Shown: positions 26,396 to 34,970, numbered from the stretch's first letter. The stretch: 64,000 nucleotides of DNA from SIG299 sp964544055 (GCA_964544055.1 CAZJAA010000003.1:62001-126000); one strand, 5' to 3'. Numbers and translations are program-made. The notes: generated by a model not told the origin, from the sequence alone.

Positions 26396-26483
26396 GTTGT
26401 TTTTGGACCGGAACCCTGCGATGAACAGGAACTCTCTCATGGAATGAAAGCGTGTTGCTTACACCAGTTCCGGATGTATAAAG

Positions 26484-27005
26484 TTAATTCCCTGCCATAC
26501 CGAACATACCAAACAAGTCCATTTGCTGGTAGCTGTTATCCGGCTTCTGAGCCTTCTCGGCAGGTTTCTTGTTGTCCTCTTTTGCTTTGGCTGGCTTCTT
26601 TACCTTCGGCGGGTTCGGGTCCGGCAATTCCTCGATTACCTCTCCGACCTTTTCGGCCCACCACTGAGCGAAAACTGTTCTGTGACACCAATCCTCCGGT
26701 ATTCTCACATCTTCATAGCAGAGAAGCACAAGCTCCTTGCCTTCCGCTCTGGCTTTACTATCCAGCCTCATAACCATATCAATGATTCGCTGATCTCCGA
26801 TGTCTGCCAGTTTGCCATAATATGCAGGAATGAATTTCTCCAACTCCATATTCAGCATATAACCTTTCGGCGCCAACGAATAGCACTGCTCTCTTACCGT
26901 ATATCCCAGTGGAAACTTCGGTATTCCGATGCTGATTCCTACCGGGTAATACTTGCCGTCCTTCTGCAACTCTTTGTTACTGTATCTGCTTATCCAAATT
27001 GCCAT
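26484..27005 (-). CDS. DUF488 family protein
   Basis: 173 residues from the ATG at 27005 (AAGGAG eight bases upstream); a longer frame upstream has no binding site and crosses the promoter. The core IWISRYSNKELQKDGKYYPV, then GIPKFPLGY and ELVLLCYEDVRIPEDWCHRT, is typical of DUF488 proteins with a conserved Cys near CYE. The last 45 residues are Lys/Pro-rich and end QMDLFGMFGMAGN; the QMDLF piece resembles clamp-binding peptides, which is only a suggestion. It has its own promoter at 27033-27061. Confidence 0.75.
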   Translation of the reverse strand: MAIWISRYSNKELQKDGKYYPVGISIGIPKFPLGYTVREQCYSLAPKGYMLNMELEKFIPAYYGKLADIGDQRIIDMVMRLDSKARAEGKELVLLCYEDVRIPEDWCHRTVFAQWWAEKVGEVIEELPDPNPPKVKKPAKAKEDNKKPAEKAQKPDNSYQQMDLFGMFGMAGN

Positions 27006-27287
27006 TTCGACCACTCCTTGTCTGTTGCTTATATAATAATTATACTTTACAGACGGCTCAAAGTACACTGAAATAGCCTTATTTAATCGTTTGTTTACAT
27101 TTCTCTGGCTGATTGAGGCAAGCCCTGAGACCCGCCTCTCTCTGCCGTCAGGGAAGAAAAACAACTGGCTATTTTTTAGGGGTGACATTTGGTTTAACGG
27201 CTGATACCATATTACCACTGGCTTTTTCTCCTTGCAACCTACTCTTTTTCTCCCTGCGTTTTTTATAGCCACAGGGAGCGTTCAAAA
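27006..27287. other. intergenic region between the late regulator and the DUF488 gene
   Basis: About 280 bases without a supported gene. It contains the DUF488 promoter at its left end and a 7-bp inverted repeat, CTCCCTG (27250) with CAGGGAG (27272), just below the ArpU-like gene's stop. No U run follows that repeat in either direction, so it may be an operator or an mRNA 3' structure. Confidence 0.45.
27033..27061 (-). promoter_or_regulatory. promoter for the DUF488 gene
   Basis: On the minus strand TTGAGC, 17 bases, TATTAT, with an overlapping TATAAT six bases upstream of the -10. The predicted start is about 20 bases before the ATG, leaving just the ribosome-binding site. Confidence 0.5.
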
Positions 27288-27887
27288 TCATATTCCAAGC
27301 AAGTAAACAGCCACTATTCCGCAAGCTATCCCTAAGTCCTTGTAGACCGTCTTATCACTTATCTTTTCTACTTCCGCAATCTCCTGTACCGTGTACTGTT
27401 TTTCTTTCAGATACATCATGCTAAGCTCTCTATATCTGCGTTGCATTTCCTCGCTTCCGCTCTTTTCGCACTCATTTCGGTACATTTCCGTTGCTTGTTC
27501 GATACGATATACGCAGTATCTATCTCTCTGCCTGCGCTTCTCCGTATCTTCGATTGTCCTGTCCGCCTTTCCGGCGATCTCATTCACATTTCCCATGAGG
27601 TCCTGAATGAATTTCCATCTCAACTCTATCTGCTCTTCCTCTGTGAACTCTGCTTCTTCCTCCAGGGTGGCTTTAATTCGCCTATACGAGCTGAGCATCT
27701 TCTTTGTCTGCTTTACCTTGTCATTATCCTTTGCCCTCTTGCGTTCCTCTTTTCTCTGTTCTTCACGGAACACTCTCAATGCTTCTTTACCGCCAATGGC
27801 TGCTATCTCATTGATTTGGTCCTGGGTAAGTACAAATCTCGGTACTTCTTTTCTCTGAACTTCTCTTGTCTTTGCTTCCGTTTCCAT
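27288..27887 (-). CDS. ArpU/sigma-like phage late transcription regulator
   Basis: 199 residues, charged and helical, with a C-terminal region resembling sigma region 4 HTH folds: YRELSMMYLKEKQYTVQEIA, then KISDKTVYKDLGIA. ArpU/RinA-type activators sit just before late operons in Firmicutes phages and switch on packaging and structural genes. Here it is the last early gene before the leader and late operon. The target promoter was not located. Confidence 0.75.
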   Translation of the reverse strand: METEAKTREVQRKEVPRFVLTQDQINEIAAIGGKEALRVFREEQRKEERKRAKDNDKVKQTKKMLSSYRRIKATLEEEAEFTEEEQIELRWKFIQDLMGNVNEIAGKADRTIEDTEKRRQRDRYCVYRIEQATEMYRNECEKSGSEEMQRRYRELSMMYLKEKQYTVQEIAEVEKISDKTVYKDLGIACGIVAVYLLGI

Positions 27888-27901
27888 TTGCCGCCTCCTT
27901 A

Positions 27902-27930
27902 TTGATTTTCTCGCATTTGCGTGCTATAAT
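27902..27930 (+). promoter_or_regulatory. plus-strand promoter with operator-like palindrome in its spacer
   Basis: TTGATT, 17 bases, TATAAT. The spacer contains CGCATTTGCG (27912-27921), and TTTGCGTGCTATAAT is identical to the end of the repressor promoter at 37061-37089. It points against the early operon and has no coding frame downstream. Confidence 0.65.
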
Positions 27931-27936
27931 CTTTCT

Positions 27937-27976
27937 TAGGTTCGGGTCGTTTCGTAAAGAGGCGGCTCTTTTTTTA
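27937..27976 (+). ncRNA. candidate 40-nt RNA unit (promoter to terminator) antisense to the early operon
   Basis: Downstream of the plus-strand promoter, AAAGAG, loop GCGG, CTCTTT is followed by more T residues (seven in all), a minimal intrinsic terminator. The predicted transcript is about 40 nt and antisense to the gap between the zinc-ribbon gene and the late regulator gene. No start codon with a ribosome-binding site lies in it. Confidence 0.45.
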
Positions 27977-28231
27977 TTTGCGCCTGGCTTTGCAGGTGGC
28001 GAAATGTGATATGTAACCTACTCCTTCTGCAATAGCACGGTCTACTTCATCTGCTGCCACCACTTCTCCGGTCTGCGTTACAATTCTTTCTTTTGCCTTC
28101 TTCCCTGCTTCCGGTCTACGGAAACTAATCATCATAGGATCTACCGGCATATTCTTACCTGCCTTTGTCCTTATCCACATAATTCTCTTTCCGCAGTATG
28201 CACAAGTTCCAAACGGATTGCTTGACCTCAT
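27974..28231 (-). CDS. small zinc-ribbon phage protein
   Basis: 85 residues. An N-terminal CAYCGKRIMWI gives one Cys pair and HFATCKARRK at the C-terminus a His/Cys pair, so a zinc ribbon is likely. The middle NMPVDPMMISFRRPEAG is typical of uncharacterised early phage proteins. ATG with AGGAGG upstream. The function is unknown. Confidence 0.65.
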   Translation of the reverse strand: MRSSNPFGTCAYCGKRIMWIRTKAGKNMPVDPMMISFRRPEAGKKAKERIVTQTGEVVAADEVDRAIAEGVGYISHFATCKARRK

Positions 28232-28250
28232 GGCTCCTTACTCCTCCTTT

Positions 28251-28550
28251 CTACCTTCCGTGTTCTATATCCATTAACTGCTGTATGCTGACTAACCTGC
28301 AGTCCGGCAGCATTATCAATGGCTCTCCTAAAACTACATTCTTTCCTTCAATGTGACTTCGAGGATATGACACTAGCACCGAACATTCCTGAGCCACAAT
28401 GTATGAAGAATCTAAAATAATCTTTCTCATACGCTTCTGATCGGCTACCGGTGTTTTCTTGCCGTTGATATTTAATTTCTTAAACTCGGCTTCCATAGCG
28501 TTCTTCTCTTTCGCTATCCTCTCGTACACATACATGAAATTTCTTGCCAC
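28251..28550 (-). CDS. early phage protein, unknown function
   Basis: 99 residues with GTG as the likely start and a weak GGCGGTG binding site; an ATG five codons in is possible. The C-terminal half (SVLVSYPRSHIEGKNVVLGE) is beta-rich. No motif I recognise. It lies in the early leftward operon. Confidence 0.55.
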   Translation of the reverse strand: MARNFMYVYERIAKEKNAMEAEFKKLNINGKKTPVADQKRMRKIILDSSYIVAQECSVLVSYPRSHIEGKNVVLGEPLIMLPDCRLVSIQQLMDIEHGR

Positions 28551-28565
28551 TTTGACGCACCGCCT

Positions 28566-28886
28566 TTATTTTCTGTTGGGCTTCCTAATCTTCTCTATCT
28601 CCGTAATTGATGGAGCATTTACGCATTTCTTCATTCCTTCGTACAACTCTTTTGCACCCTGGTTATTTTTCTCCACTTCATCTGCCAGATGTCGCAGGAC
28701 CAGTACAACCAGCCCTGCATCTAACTTTGCATACGGAGATATTGCATTGATAACCTTCTCTGAGTAATACTGCAGACCTTTTTCAATTAACTTCATAGCC
28801 TCCGGTGTCTTTCCGGCTGCTATCAGCTTATTTCCTCTCTCCACATAACTACTCATTCTGTCCTTGCCAATATCCTTCAATCCCAT
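28566..28886 (-). CDS. early phage protein, unknown function
   Basis: 106 residues, helical throughout (KLIAAGKTPEAMKLIEKGLQ), charged, no cysteines. It has GGAGAG before the ATG and is packed between two other early genes. The pattern resembles tetratricopeptide-like helical hairpins, but only loosely. Confidence 0.55.
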   Translation of the reverse strand: MGLKDIGKDRMSSYVERGNKLIAAGKTPEAMKLIEKGLQYYSEKVINAISPYAKLDAGLVVLVLRHLADEVEKNNQGAKELYEGMKKCVNAPSITEIEKIRKPNRK

Positions 28887-28889
28887 GCC

Positions 28890-29534
28890 TTACTCTCCTT
28901 CCGGTTCATCTTTCGGATTGTCATAGCTGTAACCATCATCTTCCGGATTCTCTCCGAGTAATTCATCTGTGATATCCTCAAGTCCTTCGCCTACTTCCGG
29001 TTCTGAGCTTTCCTCCGATTCTACTTCTCTGAACTCACCATCAATGACATTTTCATCATCAGGTGCAGGCAGTAACGGAGTATTGCCTCCTTCGATAGCC
29101 TTCGGACCGTCCGGTTCTTCGTGAACTTCTTTGTTCTCCTGCTCTTTCTGCATAAAGTCGGAATCAAATATAGTCCTCTGCTGGGTATTGGCTATCGGTG
29201 TCAGTTTGAATACTCCTGTCTCCTCGTCCATAACCATTTCCATTTCATTGTTGAACGATCCGGACTTTTCATCATTGATTTTTACCGCTGATGTAACCTT
29301 ATGCTTAAACTGAGGCTTGCTTACCTCTCTGCTTTCGCCCTTAACATCCGGGTCGTAGTTCGGTATGAACTCTTTTACAAGAGTAACATCGATCTTGATC
29401 GTCATACTTCCCTCGTTGGTACCCTTCTCTTGCATATTGCCGAGAAGTCTCTGCAGGACAAAGTTCATATCCTGCTTCATATCCTCAAAGGTATCGCTGT
29501 CGAAATCTAATTTCTTCTCAAATTCCTTATCCAT
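28890..29534 (-). CDS. acidic early phage protein, unknown function
   Basis: 214 residues from the ATG at 29534 (AGGAGG six bases upstream). The N-terminal half has beta strands (KIDVTLVKEFIPNYDPDVKG) around a possible small domain. The C-terminal 100 residues are very acidic and low in complexity. It is next to the DUF1351 gene and probably belongs to the recombination/replication block, but no activity can be assigned. Confidence 0.55.
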   Translation of the reverse strand: MDKEFEKKLDFDSDTFEDMKQDMNFVLQRLLGNMQEKGTNEGSMTIKIDVTLVKEFIPNYDPDVKGESREVSKPQFKHKVTSAVKINDEKSGSFNNEMEMVMDEETGVFKLTPIANTQQRTIFDSDFMQKEQENKEVHEEPDGPKAIEGGNTPLLPAPDDENVIDGEFREVESEESSEPEVGEGLEDITDELLGENPEDDGYSYDNPKDEPEGE

Positions 29535-29544
29535 CTTCGTCCTC

Positions 29545-30660
29545 CTATTTTGCCTGGCCAAACTCGATGCCATGATTTTTCATATACTGTGTCAAATCTG
29601 CAAGCTGCTGTCTGGTACCGACTGCTGCGAACTTAATTCTGAATTTCTTTTCCTCTACTGCCGGCTTCTGTGCGAACGGGTCAACTGCTGCCTGGAATGC
29701 CTGTCTCTCTATTCCATCAATGACCTTTCCCATTTCACTCTGAGGCTGTTCTGACACGCTTTCTTCTATTTCCGGAACGCTTTCCTGCTTTTCTGAAACA
29801 CTTTCTTCATTTTTCGGAACACTCTGCTCTGCAAGATGTTTTTCCGTTTCCTGCCTCTGTCGTTCTTCCTCCGCAGCTCTCTTAGCCTCGGCTTCCTCTT
29901 TTCTCTTGCGCTCTGCCTCTGCTCTCTCTGCTTCTTCCTGGGCTTTGCGTTTCTTTTCTGCCTCAAGTTTTTCCTCCAAGTCTGCCAATCGCTTATTTTC
30001 TGCCAATGCCTTACTCAGATCCAGTGTCTTAATGTAAACATCTTTAGCGTTCAGCTTATACTTGCTATCCAAACCGTCAATAGTCTTCAGGTCTGTACGG
30101 ACTCTCTGCACCTTTTCTTTGATTTCCGTCTGAGCCGTCTCCAACTTGTACGTCTTATTGAGGTATCTCGTATCAAACACCTTTTCAAACGGCAATACTT
30201 CGACCAAATCTCCGATAACTTCATTGTAGGCATCCAGCAGCTTCTCTTTCTTTTCTTCCTTCTGCCTGTTCTCAAATTCCTTTACCTGCGTGTCGATCAG
30301 TAAAATCGGCTCCTGGATAAGCGCCGTTACCTCGTCCAGTTCCTCTTTGAAAGCATCGTAAGGTGCCATTACCAGCTCCTTTACCTTCTTTCTTCTTTCC
30401 TCGAACTGCTTTACAAGATTGTTCAGCTCTGCCCTGTCGTCTTTTGCCTGCTTCATATTGTCCTCGGTATATACCACATTCTGATATGCTGCAGTCTTAG
30501 CCTTCACAGCCGCCTTCAATTCCTCTTTGTTCCAGCCGATTTTTTGAAGAAAACCATTCTCCGTAGGATTTATGAGCCTGAACTCCATTTTGCTCTCAGC
30601 AGGAACTACTTCATTTACCACTTCACCGTCAACCTTTTCCATTGTTGCATTTTCTTCCAC
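29545..30660 (-). CDS. DUF1351 family phage protein
   Basis: 371 residues starting at GTG with GGAGG six bases upstream. Residues 25-215 match the DUF1351 pattern (NLVKQFEERRKKVKELVMAP, and EVTALIQEPILLIDTQVKEF). It is followed by a long Glu/Lys/Arg/Ala coiled coil (about 225-275) and four short repeats of the SVxExEESV type (about 278-300). DUF1351 proteins cluster with phage recombinases, as here; their function is unknown. Confidence 0.75.
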   Translation of the reverse strand: MEENATMEKVDGEVVNEVVPAESKMEFRLINPTENGFLQKIGWNKEELKAAVKAKTAAYQNVVYTEDNMKQAKDDRAELNNLVKQFEERRKKVKELVMAPYDAFKEELDEVTALIQEPILLIDTQVKEFENRQKEEKKEKLLDAYNEVIGDLVEVLPFEKVFDTRYLNKTYKLETAQTEIKEKVQRVRTDLKTIDGLDSKYKLNAKDVYIKTLDLSKALAENKRLADLEEKLEAEKKRKAQEEAERAEAERKRKEEAEAKRAAEEERQRQETEKHLAEQSVPKNEESVSEKQESVPEIEESVSEQPQSEMGKVIDGIERQAFQAAVDPFAQKPAVEEKKFRIKFAAVGTRQQLADLTQYMKNHGIEFGQAK

Positions 30661-30670
30661 GTGCTACCTC

Positions 30671-31108
30671 CTAAAATATTCCGGGTTCTACTACCCTGAT
30701 TGTCACATCTACTCTCGGATTCTCTGAGTAGAATTTTCTTACCTGTGCATCCACGACTGCCGAATCATCGTGATAAGCCACCAAATTCAGACTGTCGCAG
30801 ATTATCTTGCCGATGTTATCCCAGTCCGGCTTCTTTGTCGGACGTATTCTATGCTCCAGCATTTCCTTCCTTTTCTTCTTGCTGACTGATTTCGGAACCT
30901 CATAATATGCGATGATTCTCACATCGAGCATCGCTCCGTCCGGGAACATTCTCCCTTTGGCCGCATTTGAATACATCATCCTTACCCAGTTCTCATAACT
31001 TGTTGTCTCGTTGGGCGTGTATGTTTTCACATACTGCCCGGCTCTCGAAAACTTCGGTCTCTGCTTCCCGAATGGCTTTCCTGGTACCGAAAATTTAATA
31101 CTTTTCAT
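30671..31108 (-). CDS. RusA-family Holliday junction resolvase
   Basis: 145 residues from the ATG at 31108 (GAGGA upstream; the longer frame overlaps the neighbouring gene). Family features are the N-terminal VPGKPFGKQRPKFSRAG, the RPTKKPDWDNIGKIICDSLN box with catalytic Asp residues, and YHDDSAVVDAQVRKFYS. It resolves branched intermediates during phage recombination or replication. Confidence 0.9.
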   Translation of the reverse strand: MKSIKFSVPGKPFGKQRPKFSRAGQYVKTYTPNETTSYENWVRMMYSNAAKGRMFPDGAMLDVRIIAYYEVPKSVSKKKRKEMLEHRIRPTKKPDWDNIGKIICDSLNLVAYHDDSAVVDAQVRKFYSENPRVDVTIRVVEPGIF

Positions 31109-31127
31109 AGGCTCTTCCTCGTGCAAA

Positions 31128-31331
31128 TTACTGTCCTCCTTCTGCCGTTGGACCTCCCTGCTCGTTTTCATCTACATACACTTTAAGGTAATAGTCCAAC
31201 TGCTTTCCTGTCGGTGTCTTTTTTCTCTTGCCCGGACCGACTGTATAGCCGTTCTCATGCAGGATTGCCGTCACCATCTTTCTGTCCTCCAGCTTCTCAA
31301 TGCTGATTTCTGCCACCTGTTTTAATGCCAT
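31128..31331 (-). CDS. small early phage protein, unknown function
   Basis: 67 residues with ATG and GGAGG upstream. The segment SIEKLEDRKMVTAILHENGY followed by GPGKRKKTPTGKQLDYYLKV is basic, suggesting nucleic acid contact. It lies between the helicase loader and RusA genes. Confidence 0.55.
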   Translation of the reverse strand: MALKQVAEISIEKLEDRKMVTAILHENGYTVGPGKRKKTPTGKQLDYYLKVYVDENEQGGPTAEGGQ

Positions 31332-31335
31332 ATTG

Positions 31336-32220
31336 TCATTCCTCCATTAAACTTCTCATTTCATCAAATCTTTTTGCTGCTGCCGCTTCTCTCCACGACT
31401 TCCCGACCATTCTCTGCGGATAACACATTTCAAATATCCGGTCATAAATTCTCTTGTACCGAATATCCGGTGTTTCCTGCATTTCTCGTAGTGTCATATT
31501 CGTTGTGAGGATCAACGGCTTTCCTGATCTGTACCTGCTATCAATTACGTTGTAGACCTTTTCCAGTGCATAGTCTGTATTTCTCTCTGTTCCCAAATCG
31601 TCAATAATCAGCAGTTTTGCCGCATTGAGCTTGGCTATGTACTGGCTTTCTTCCATCTGCATACCCTGGAAATCCTGCAAAATCTTAACGAATGAAGTCA
31701 TAATTACTGTCGTTTTTCTCTGCAGTAACTCATTCGCTATGCAGGCCGCCGTGTAACTTTTGCCGGTTCCGACTTCTCCCCAGAACAACAAGCCCTGGTT
31801 CTTTTCGTACATCTGAGAAAAACGCTCCACATACCGCTTCACCAACTCATACACTTTCTGATTGTCCTTTGTTGTCATAAATGTTGAAAAGTTGGCATCC
31901 CGAAACTTTGACTCTATGAGGCTGCTCTGTCTCAGGCTCTCAATGTATCGCATTTCCTGTCTGTGCTTTTCTTCCTCTTCTCTCCGTTTCATTTCTTCGG
32001 CTCTGCATCTGCAGACGGAAGGAACGATTCTTTCCTGCTTCGGTGCATTTGAGTCTCCGAATAATACTGGGACCATTAGCCTTGATTCTTTCTTTGTCCT
32101 GCACTTCCCACAATAGAGAAGCCCATCTTCGCCGTAATAATCTTCGCCCACCTGCTCTGCCCTTGTATCGTCGGGAAACATCTTCTGTACCACACTTCCG
32201 ATTTCTTCAACTTCGCTCAA
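31336..32220 (-). CDS. DnaC-like helicase loader ATPase
   Basis: 294 residues starting at TTG (32220-32218) with AGGTGA upstream. Walker A GEVGTGKS is near residue 147, Walker B LLIIDDLG near 207, and sensor LILTTNMTLREMQ near 239. An N-terminal Cys cluster (LYCGKCRTKKES, then CRCRAEE) suggests a zinc site, as in other phage DnaC-like proteins. It loads the host or phage replicative helicase at the phage origin. Confidence 0.9.
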   Translation of the reverse strand: MSEVEEIGSVVQKMFPDDTRAEQVGEDYYGEDGLLYCGKCRTKKESRLMVPVLFGDSNAPKQERIVPSVCRCRAEEMKRREEEEKHRQEMRYIESLRQSSLIESKFRDANFSTFMTTKDNQKVYELVKRYVERFSQMYEKNQGLLFWGEVGTGKSYTAACIANELLQRKTTVIMTSFVKILQDFQGMQMEESQYIAKLNAAKLLIIDDLGTERNTDYALEKVYNVIDSRYRSGKPLILTTNMTLREMQETPDIRYKRIYDRIFEMCYPQRMVGKSWREAAAAKRFDEMRSLMEE

Positions 32221-32229
32221 CTATATCAC

Positions 32230-33000
32230 CTACCTTCTGAACGGATTGCTGTCGTCTGCCAGTTCCGGAGTTTCCTGCGGCTGTTCCTTTGGAAGATAAT
32301 CAAGAAACGGTGTTGACTCTCCTAAGAAAGTCTTGCCGTGCTTGATGTATTTGTCCTCCGTTCTGTCTCTCCTGCACTGTGCCGCATAATTACGAACCGC
32401 CGCAAGCAACTGTTCATGTGAATATCCGTCCTCCAGCCTTGCCTTATATTTCTTATAAGCCTGGGCTTTATCTACCTTTCTCGGATATTCCTGCCATAAT
32501 TCTTCAAACTCCGATGTATAGTTTCCTATCGCCTTATTTGACTTCATCTCTGCAGGTATCGGTGTTTCAACCAATTCTTCCGGCAATGCCTTCGGTGTAC
32601 TAGCAGTAGCCAATGCCTCCTTCTCGGCTTTCATGCGATTATAATACTCTCTCTGCCTATCGGCTTCGCTTGATGACTGCCCTATGAAGTTCTGAATATC
32701 CATCATGTAGATTGCTCCGTTATCCAGCACTTCTATCAATCCCAGTTTCTTGAATACATCCAGTGCCTTTTCGACTGTTCCCATCTGGTGTCCTGTGAGA
32801 GTTGCCAACACCTCCGGAGTGTATGGTATTACATTTCGGAACATCAGCCTCCCTGCATTGCTCAGACTTTTCAAATAGAGTTTCAAAAGGATGTTGCTAT
32901 ATAAATAACCGTCCTTCTGACTCTCCAATATTTTCAACTCGTCGCTGTCGAAAAAGTCCTCTTTTAACTTCAAGTAGTAATACTTTCTATTATCTGCCAC
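32230..33000 (-). CDS. phage replisome organizer
   Basis: 256 residues starting at GTG. The N-terminal domain (YYYLKLKEDFFDSDELKILE, then GYLYSNILLKLYLKSL) is the phage replisome organizer domain with winged-helix content (LATLTGHQMGTVEKALDVFK). A C-terminal region (EELWQEYPRKVDKAQAYKKY) resembles the DnaD-like tail that contacts the helicase loader. It is directly upstream of the DnaC-like gene. Confidence 0.88.
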   Translation of the reverse strand: MADNRKYYYLKLKEDFFDSDELKILESQKDGYLYSNILLKLYLKSLSNAGRLMFRNVIPYTPEVLATLTGHQMGTVEKALDVFKKLGLIEVLDNGAIYMMDIQNFIGQSSSEADRQREYYNRMKAEKEALATASTPKALPEELVETPIPAEMKSNKAIGNYTSEFEELWQEYPRKVDKAQAYKKYKARLEDGYSHEQLLAAVRNYAAQCRRDRTEDKYIKHGKTFLGESTPFLDYLPKEQPQETPELADDSNPFRR

Positions 33001-33019
33001 TAAACCACCGCCTGTCGTA

Positions 33020-33817
33020 TCAAATGCCTGCAGTCAAATCCGTAATCGAGATCGGACGTGTCAGCACCCTATTATGTCTGCAACAGTCGCAAAGTTCGCA
33101 TCTGTCCGGATCAGCTTCGCCATTCTTCACTCTCAGGATTCTCGGCATACTGGCCTCAACCATATGCAACGCTTCCTGCAGGTAATTGTCTGTCACATGG
33201 ACAATCTGAATGTCCGGTTCTTTTTCCTTTGTCGCTCCCGCAATATAAAAAGGCAGCTTCTTTCCGGTATTCTGTCGCACAATTTCCTGGTAGATTGCAC
33301 CCTGAATGTCATAGCCCCAATAACGGACAAAATCGAGATAACCAATATCTTTTACCCATTTCAAGTCCGTAATAGATGCCATTACCTTCAAATCTACGAT
33401 CGCCACATTCGGAATATAGCTGTCCATCTTAATCTTCCACTTCGCTCCAAATAACTCGCCTGTCATAATTACCTGCTTCTGGCCGCCCATGTACTTCATA
33501 AAATACTCGTCACGCTCAATTCTTGCGATAATCTGTTCCGCCTGCTTATATGCCGCTTTCAGTTCACCTTTCTGTGTAAACAAATCCGGGTTCTCTGCCT
33601 TGAACTGTTCCAGTGTTCCTTCAAAGTACGAGTCCACATAACTTCCAACCATCAAAGCGGTGCTTTTTTCATCTTCCCATCTGCCCTCCAGCTTCTCTAA
33701 TGCTGAATACTCGCACGCCATTCTGCCGTATGTGCCGTTAAAATCCTTAAACTGGGAAACGCTCATGTATTCCCTATTTGCCTCCTGGCTATAATAATTC
33801 CCATTTGTCAGTTGCAT
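33020..33817 (-). CDS. PD-(D/E)XK exonuclease-like protein (DUF3799)
   Basis: 265 residues. The nuclease core shows MVGSYVDSYFEG (Ser/Asp region), AKWKIKMDSYI and VAIVDLKV (D-x-K). The C-terminus has Cys residues in RCELCDCC, as in exonuclease VIII or AddB-like iron-sulfur or zinc variants. It lies next to recT, forming the expected exonuclease-annealase pair. Confidence 0.82.
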   Translation of the reverse strand: MQLTNGNYYSQEANREYMSVSQFKDFNGTYGRMACEYSALEKLEGRWEDEKSTALMVGSYVDSYFEGTLEQFKAENPDLFTQKGELKAAYKQAEQIIARIERDEYFMKYMGGQKQVIMTGELFGAKWKIKMDSYIPNVAIVDLKVMASITDLKWVKDIGYLDFVRYWGYDIQGAIYQEIVRQNTGKKLPFYIAGATKEKEPDIQIVHVTDNYLQEALHMVEASMPRILRVKNGEADPDRCELCDCCRHNRVLTRPISITDLTAGI

Positions 33818-33829
33818 TTCTTCTTCCTC

Positions 33830-34738
33830 CTACGCTTCCTCTAAAGTCAAGCCGTCAATTTCCTGCGGTTCCGGTTCATTCTGTGGTAACTGAAACGGAT
33901 CTTCTGCCGGTATCATATCCGGCTGGTTGTCACCGTAACTTCCTTCGCCGTCCTCGTCGTAAACCTTCTGATCGTCTTGGATTGCTCTCTGCATATCTAC
34001 GGACAAAATACCCCACTTGCTGAGAAGCAACTTAATAACCGTCTTTAATGCCATAGCCTCAAAATCTGTCGTCCACTTACTCGACTTTTTGTTGTTGTTC
34101 AGATCGTAACGGTAAGCCTGAGAATACTTCTTTGCGTGATTGTCTACCGCCGATTTCGTCATAAAAAGTTCCTGGCTAAAACCAGTCTTTAATCTGAACC
34201 AGGCATAATAGCCTACAACTTTTTCATACTCGCCATTCATTCTCTGTGTGCAGGAATTGAAGTCTCTTGTAAATTCCACCTCTCCGGTAATCGGATTGTA
34301 TGACACAAGCTCGTCCTCATATACAACTGCATAATTCATTTTTTCATAATATCCCGATCTGATTGCAAGCTGGATAAAGCCCTTATACATCATCTGAAAC
34401 TGTGCTTTCGGTACCTTGATCCACTCTCTTCTCTGCTGATCGTAGACACTTTCATTGTATGGTACGATCGCCGCAAATCCTAAATTACTGTCAATAGGCA
34501 AGTCGTAGGTGGCTGCCACAAAAGCCGCACCAATAATTGAATTTGCCGGACACTTTTTAAGCTGTGAACTTCCCGATACCGCATTTGTGATAGATGCCAT
34601 AAACTGCGGTGCCTTATGTCCGAGAACTTCTGTAAACTTCTCTTTGATATTGTCCTGTGAAAGCATAGCCTTTACCTGGTTTACTACCGGTACCGGTTTC
34701 TGCTCTGTCGGCTGTATCTGTGTATTCTGTTCTGCCAT
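33830..34738 (-). CDS. recT: RecT single-strand annealing protein
   Basis: 302 residues, the usual length. Family features are the N-terminal TEVLGHKAPQFMASITNAVS, NSIIGAAFVAATYDLPIDSN, QFQMMYKGFIQLAIRSGYYE and the C-terminal WTTDFEAMALKTVIKLLLSK. The last 55 residues are acidic. It promotes strand annealing with the adjacent nuclease. Confidence 0.95.
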   Translation of the reverse strand: MAEQNTQIQPTEQKPVPVVNQVKAMLSQDNIKEKFTEVLGHKAPQFMASITNAVSGSSQLKKCPANSIIGAAFVAATYDLPIDSNLGFAAIVPYNESVYDQQRREWIKVPKAQFQMMYKGFIQLAIRSGYYEKMNYAVVYEDELVSYNPITGEVEFTRDFNSCTQRMNGEYEKVVGYYAWFRLKTGFSQELFMTKSAVDNHAKKYSQAYRYDLNNNKKSSKWTTDFEAMALKTVIKLLLSKWGILSVDMQRAIQDDQKVYDEDGEGSYGDNQPDMIPAEDPFQLPQNEPEPQEIDGLTLEEA

Positions 34739-34742
34739 TCTG

Positions 34743-34970
34743 TCATTCCTCCTTTTCTGCCGTGGAGAATGTTTCTCCTATCAGCTCCATAAATTCTTTC
34801 GCCGTCATATCTTCTATACATTCCTCGCAAATGTAACCTTCCGAACTGTCAAAATATTTGTCTCCGTCCATTATTCCGTAGCCACATCTGCTACACTCAT
34901 ACACCGGTTTAGGCTCCGGAGCATTTGGACATCTGCTTACGCATGGGCTGCTCCCACACATTGCACACAT
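34743..34970 (-). CDS. small multi-zinc protein
   Basis: 75 residues with eight cysteines in CxxC-like pairs: CAMCGSSPCVSRC at the N-terminus, then YECSRCGYG and CEECIEDMTA. It is predicted to bind two zinc ions. ATG with GGAGGG upstream. The function is unknown; it precedes recT. Confidence 0.65.
   Translation of the reverse strand: MCAMCGSSPCVSRCPNAPEPKPVYECSRCGYGIMDGDKYFDSSEGYICEECIEDMTAKEFMELIGETFSTAEKEE

Noticed and set aside
26288..26773. Plus-strand frame over the late leader
   Set aside because: It overlaps the hairpin cluster and the DUF488 gene, has no binding site and no family pattern.
27250..27278. Terminator after the ArpU-like gene
   Set aside because: The 7-bp inverted repeat is followed by A residues on the minus strand and no T run on either, so it was kept only as a hairpin or operator candidate.
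29836..30303. Plus-strand hydrophobic frame opposite the DUF1351 gene
   Set aside because: Its Leu/Phe/Cys runs are the reverse complement of the Glu/Lys coiled coil, not real membrane spans.
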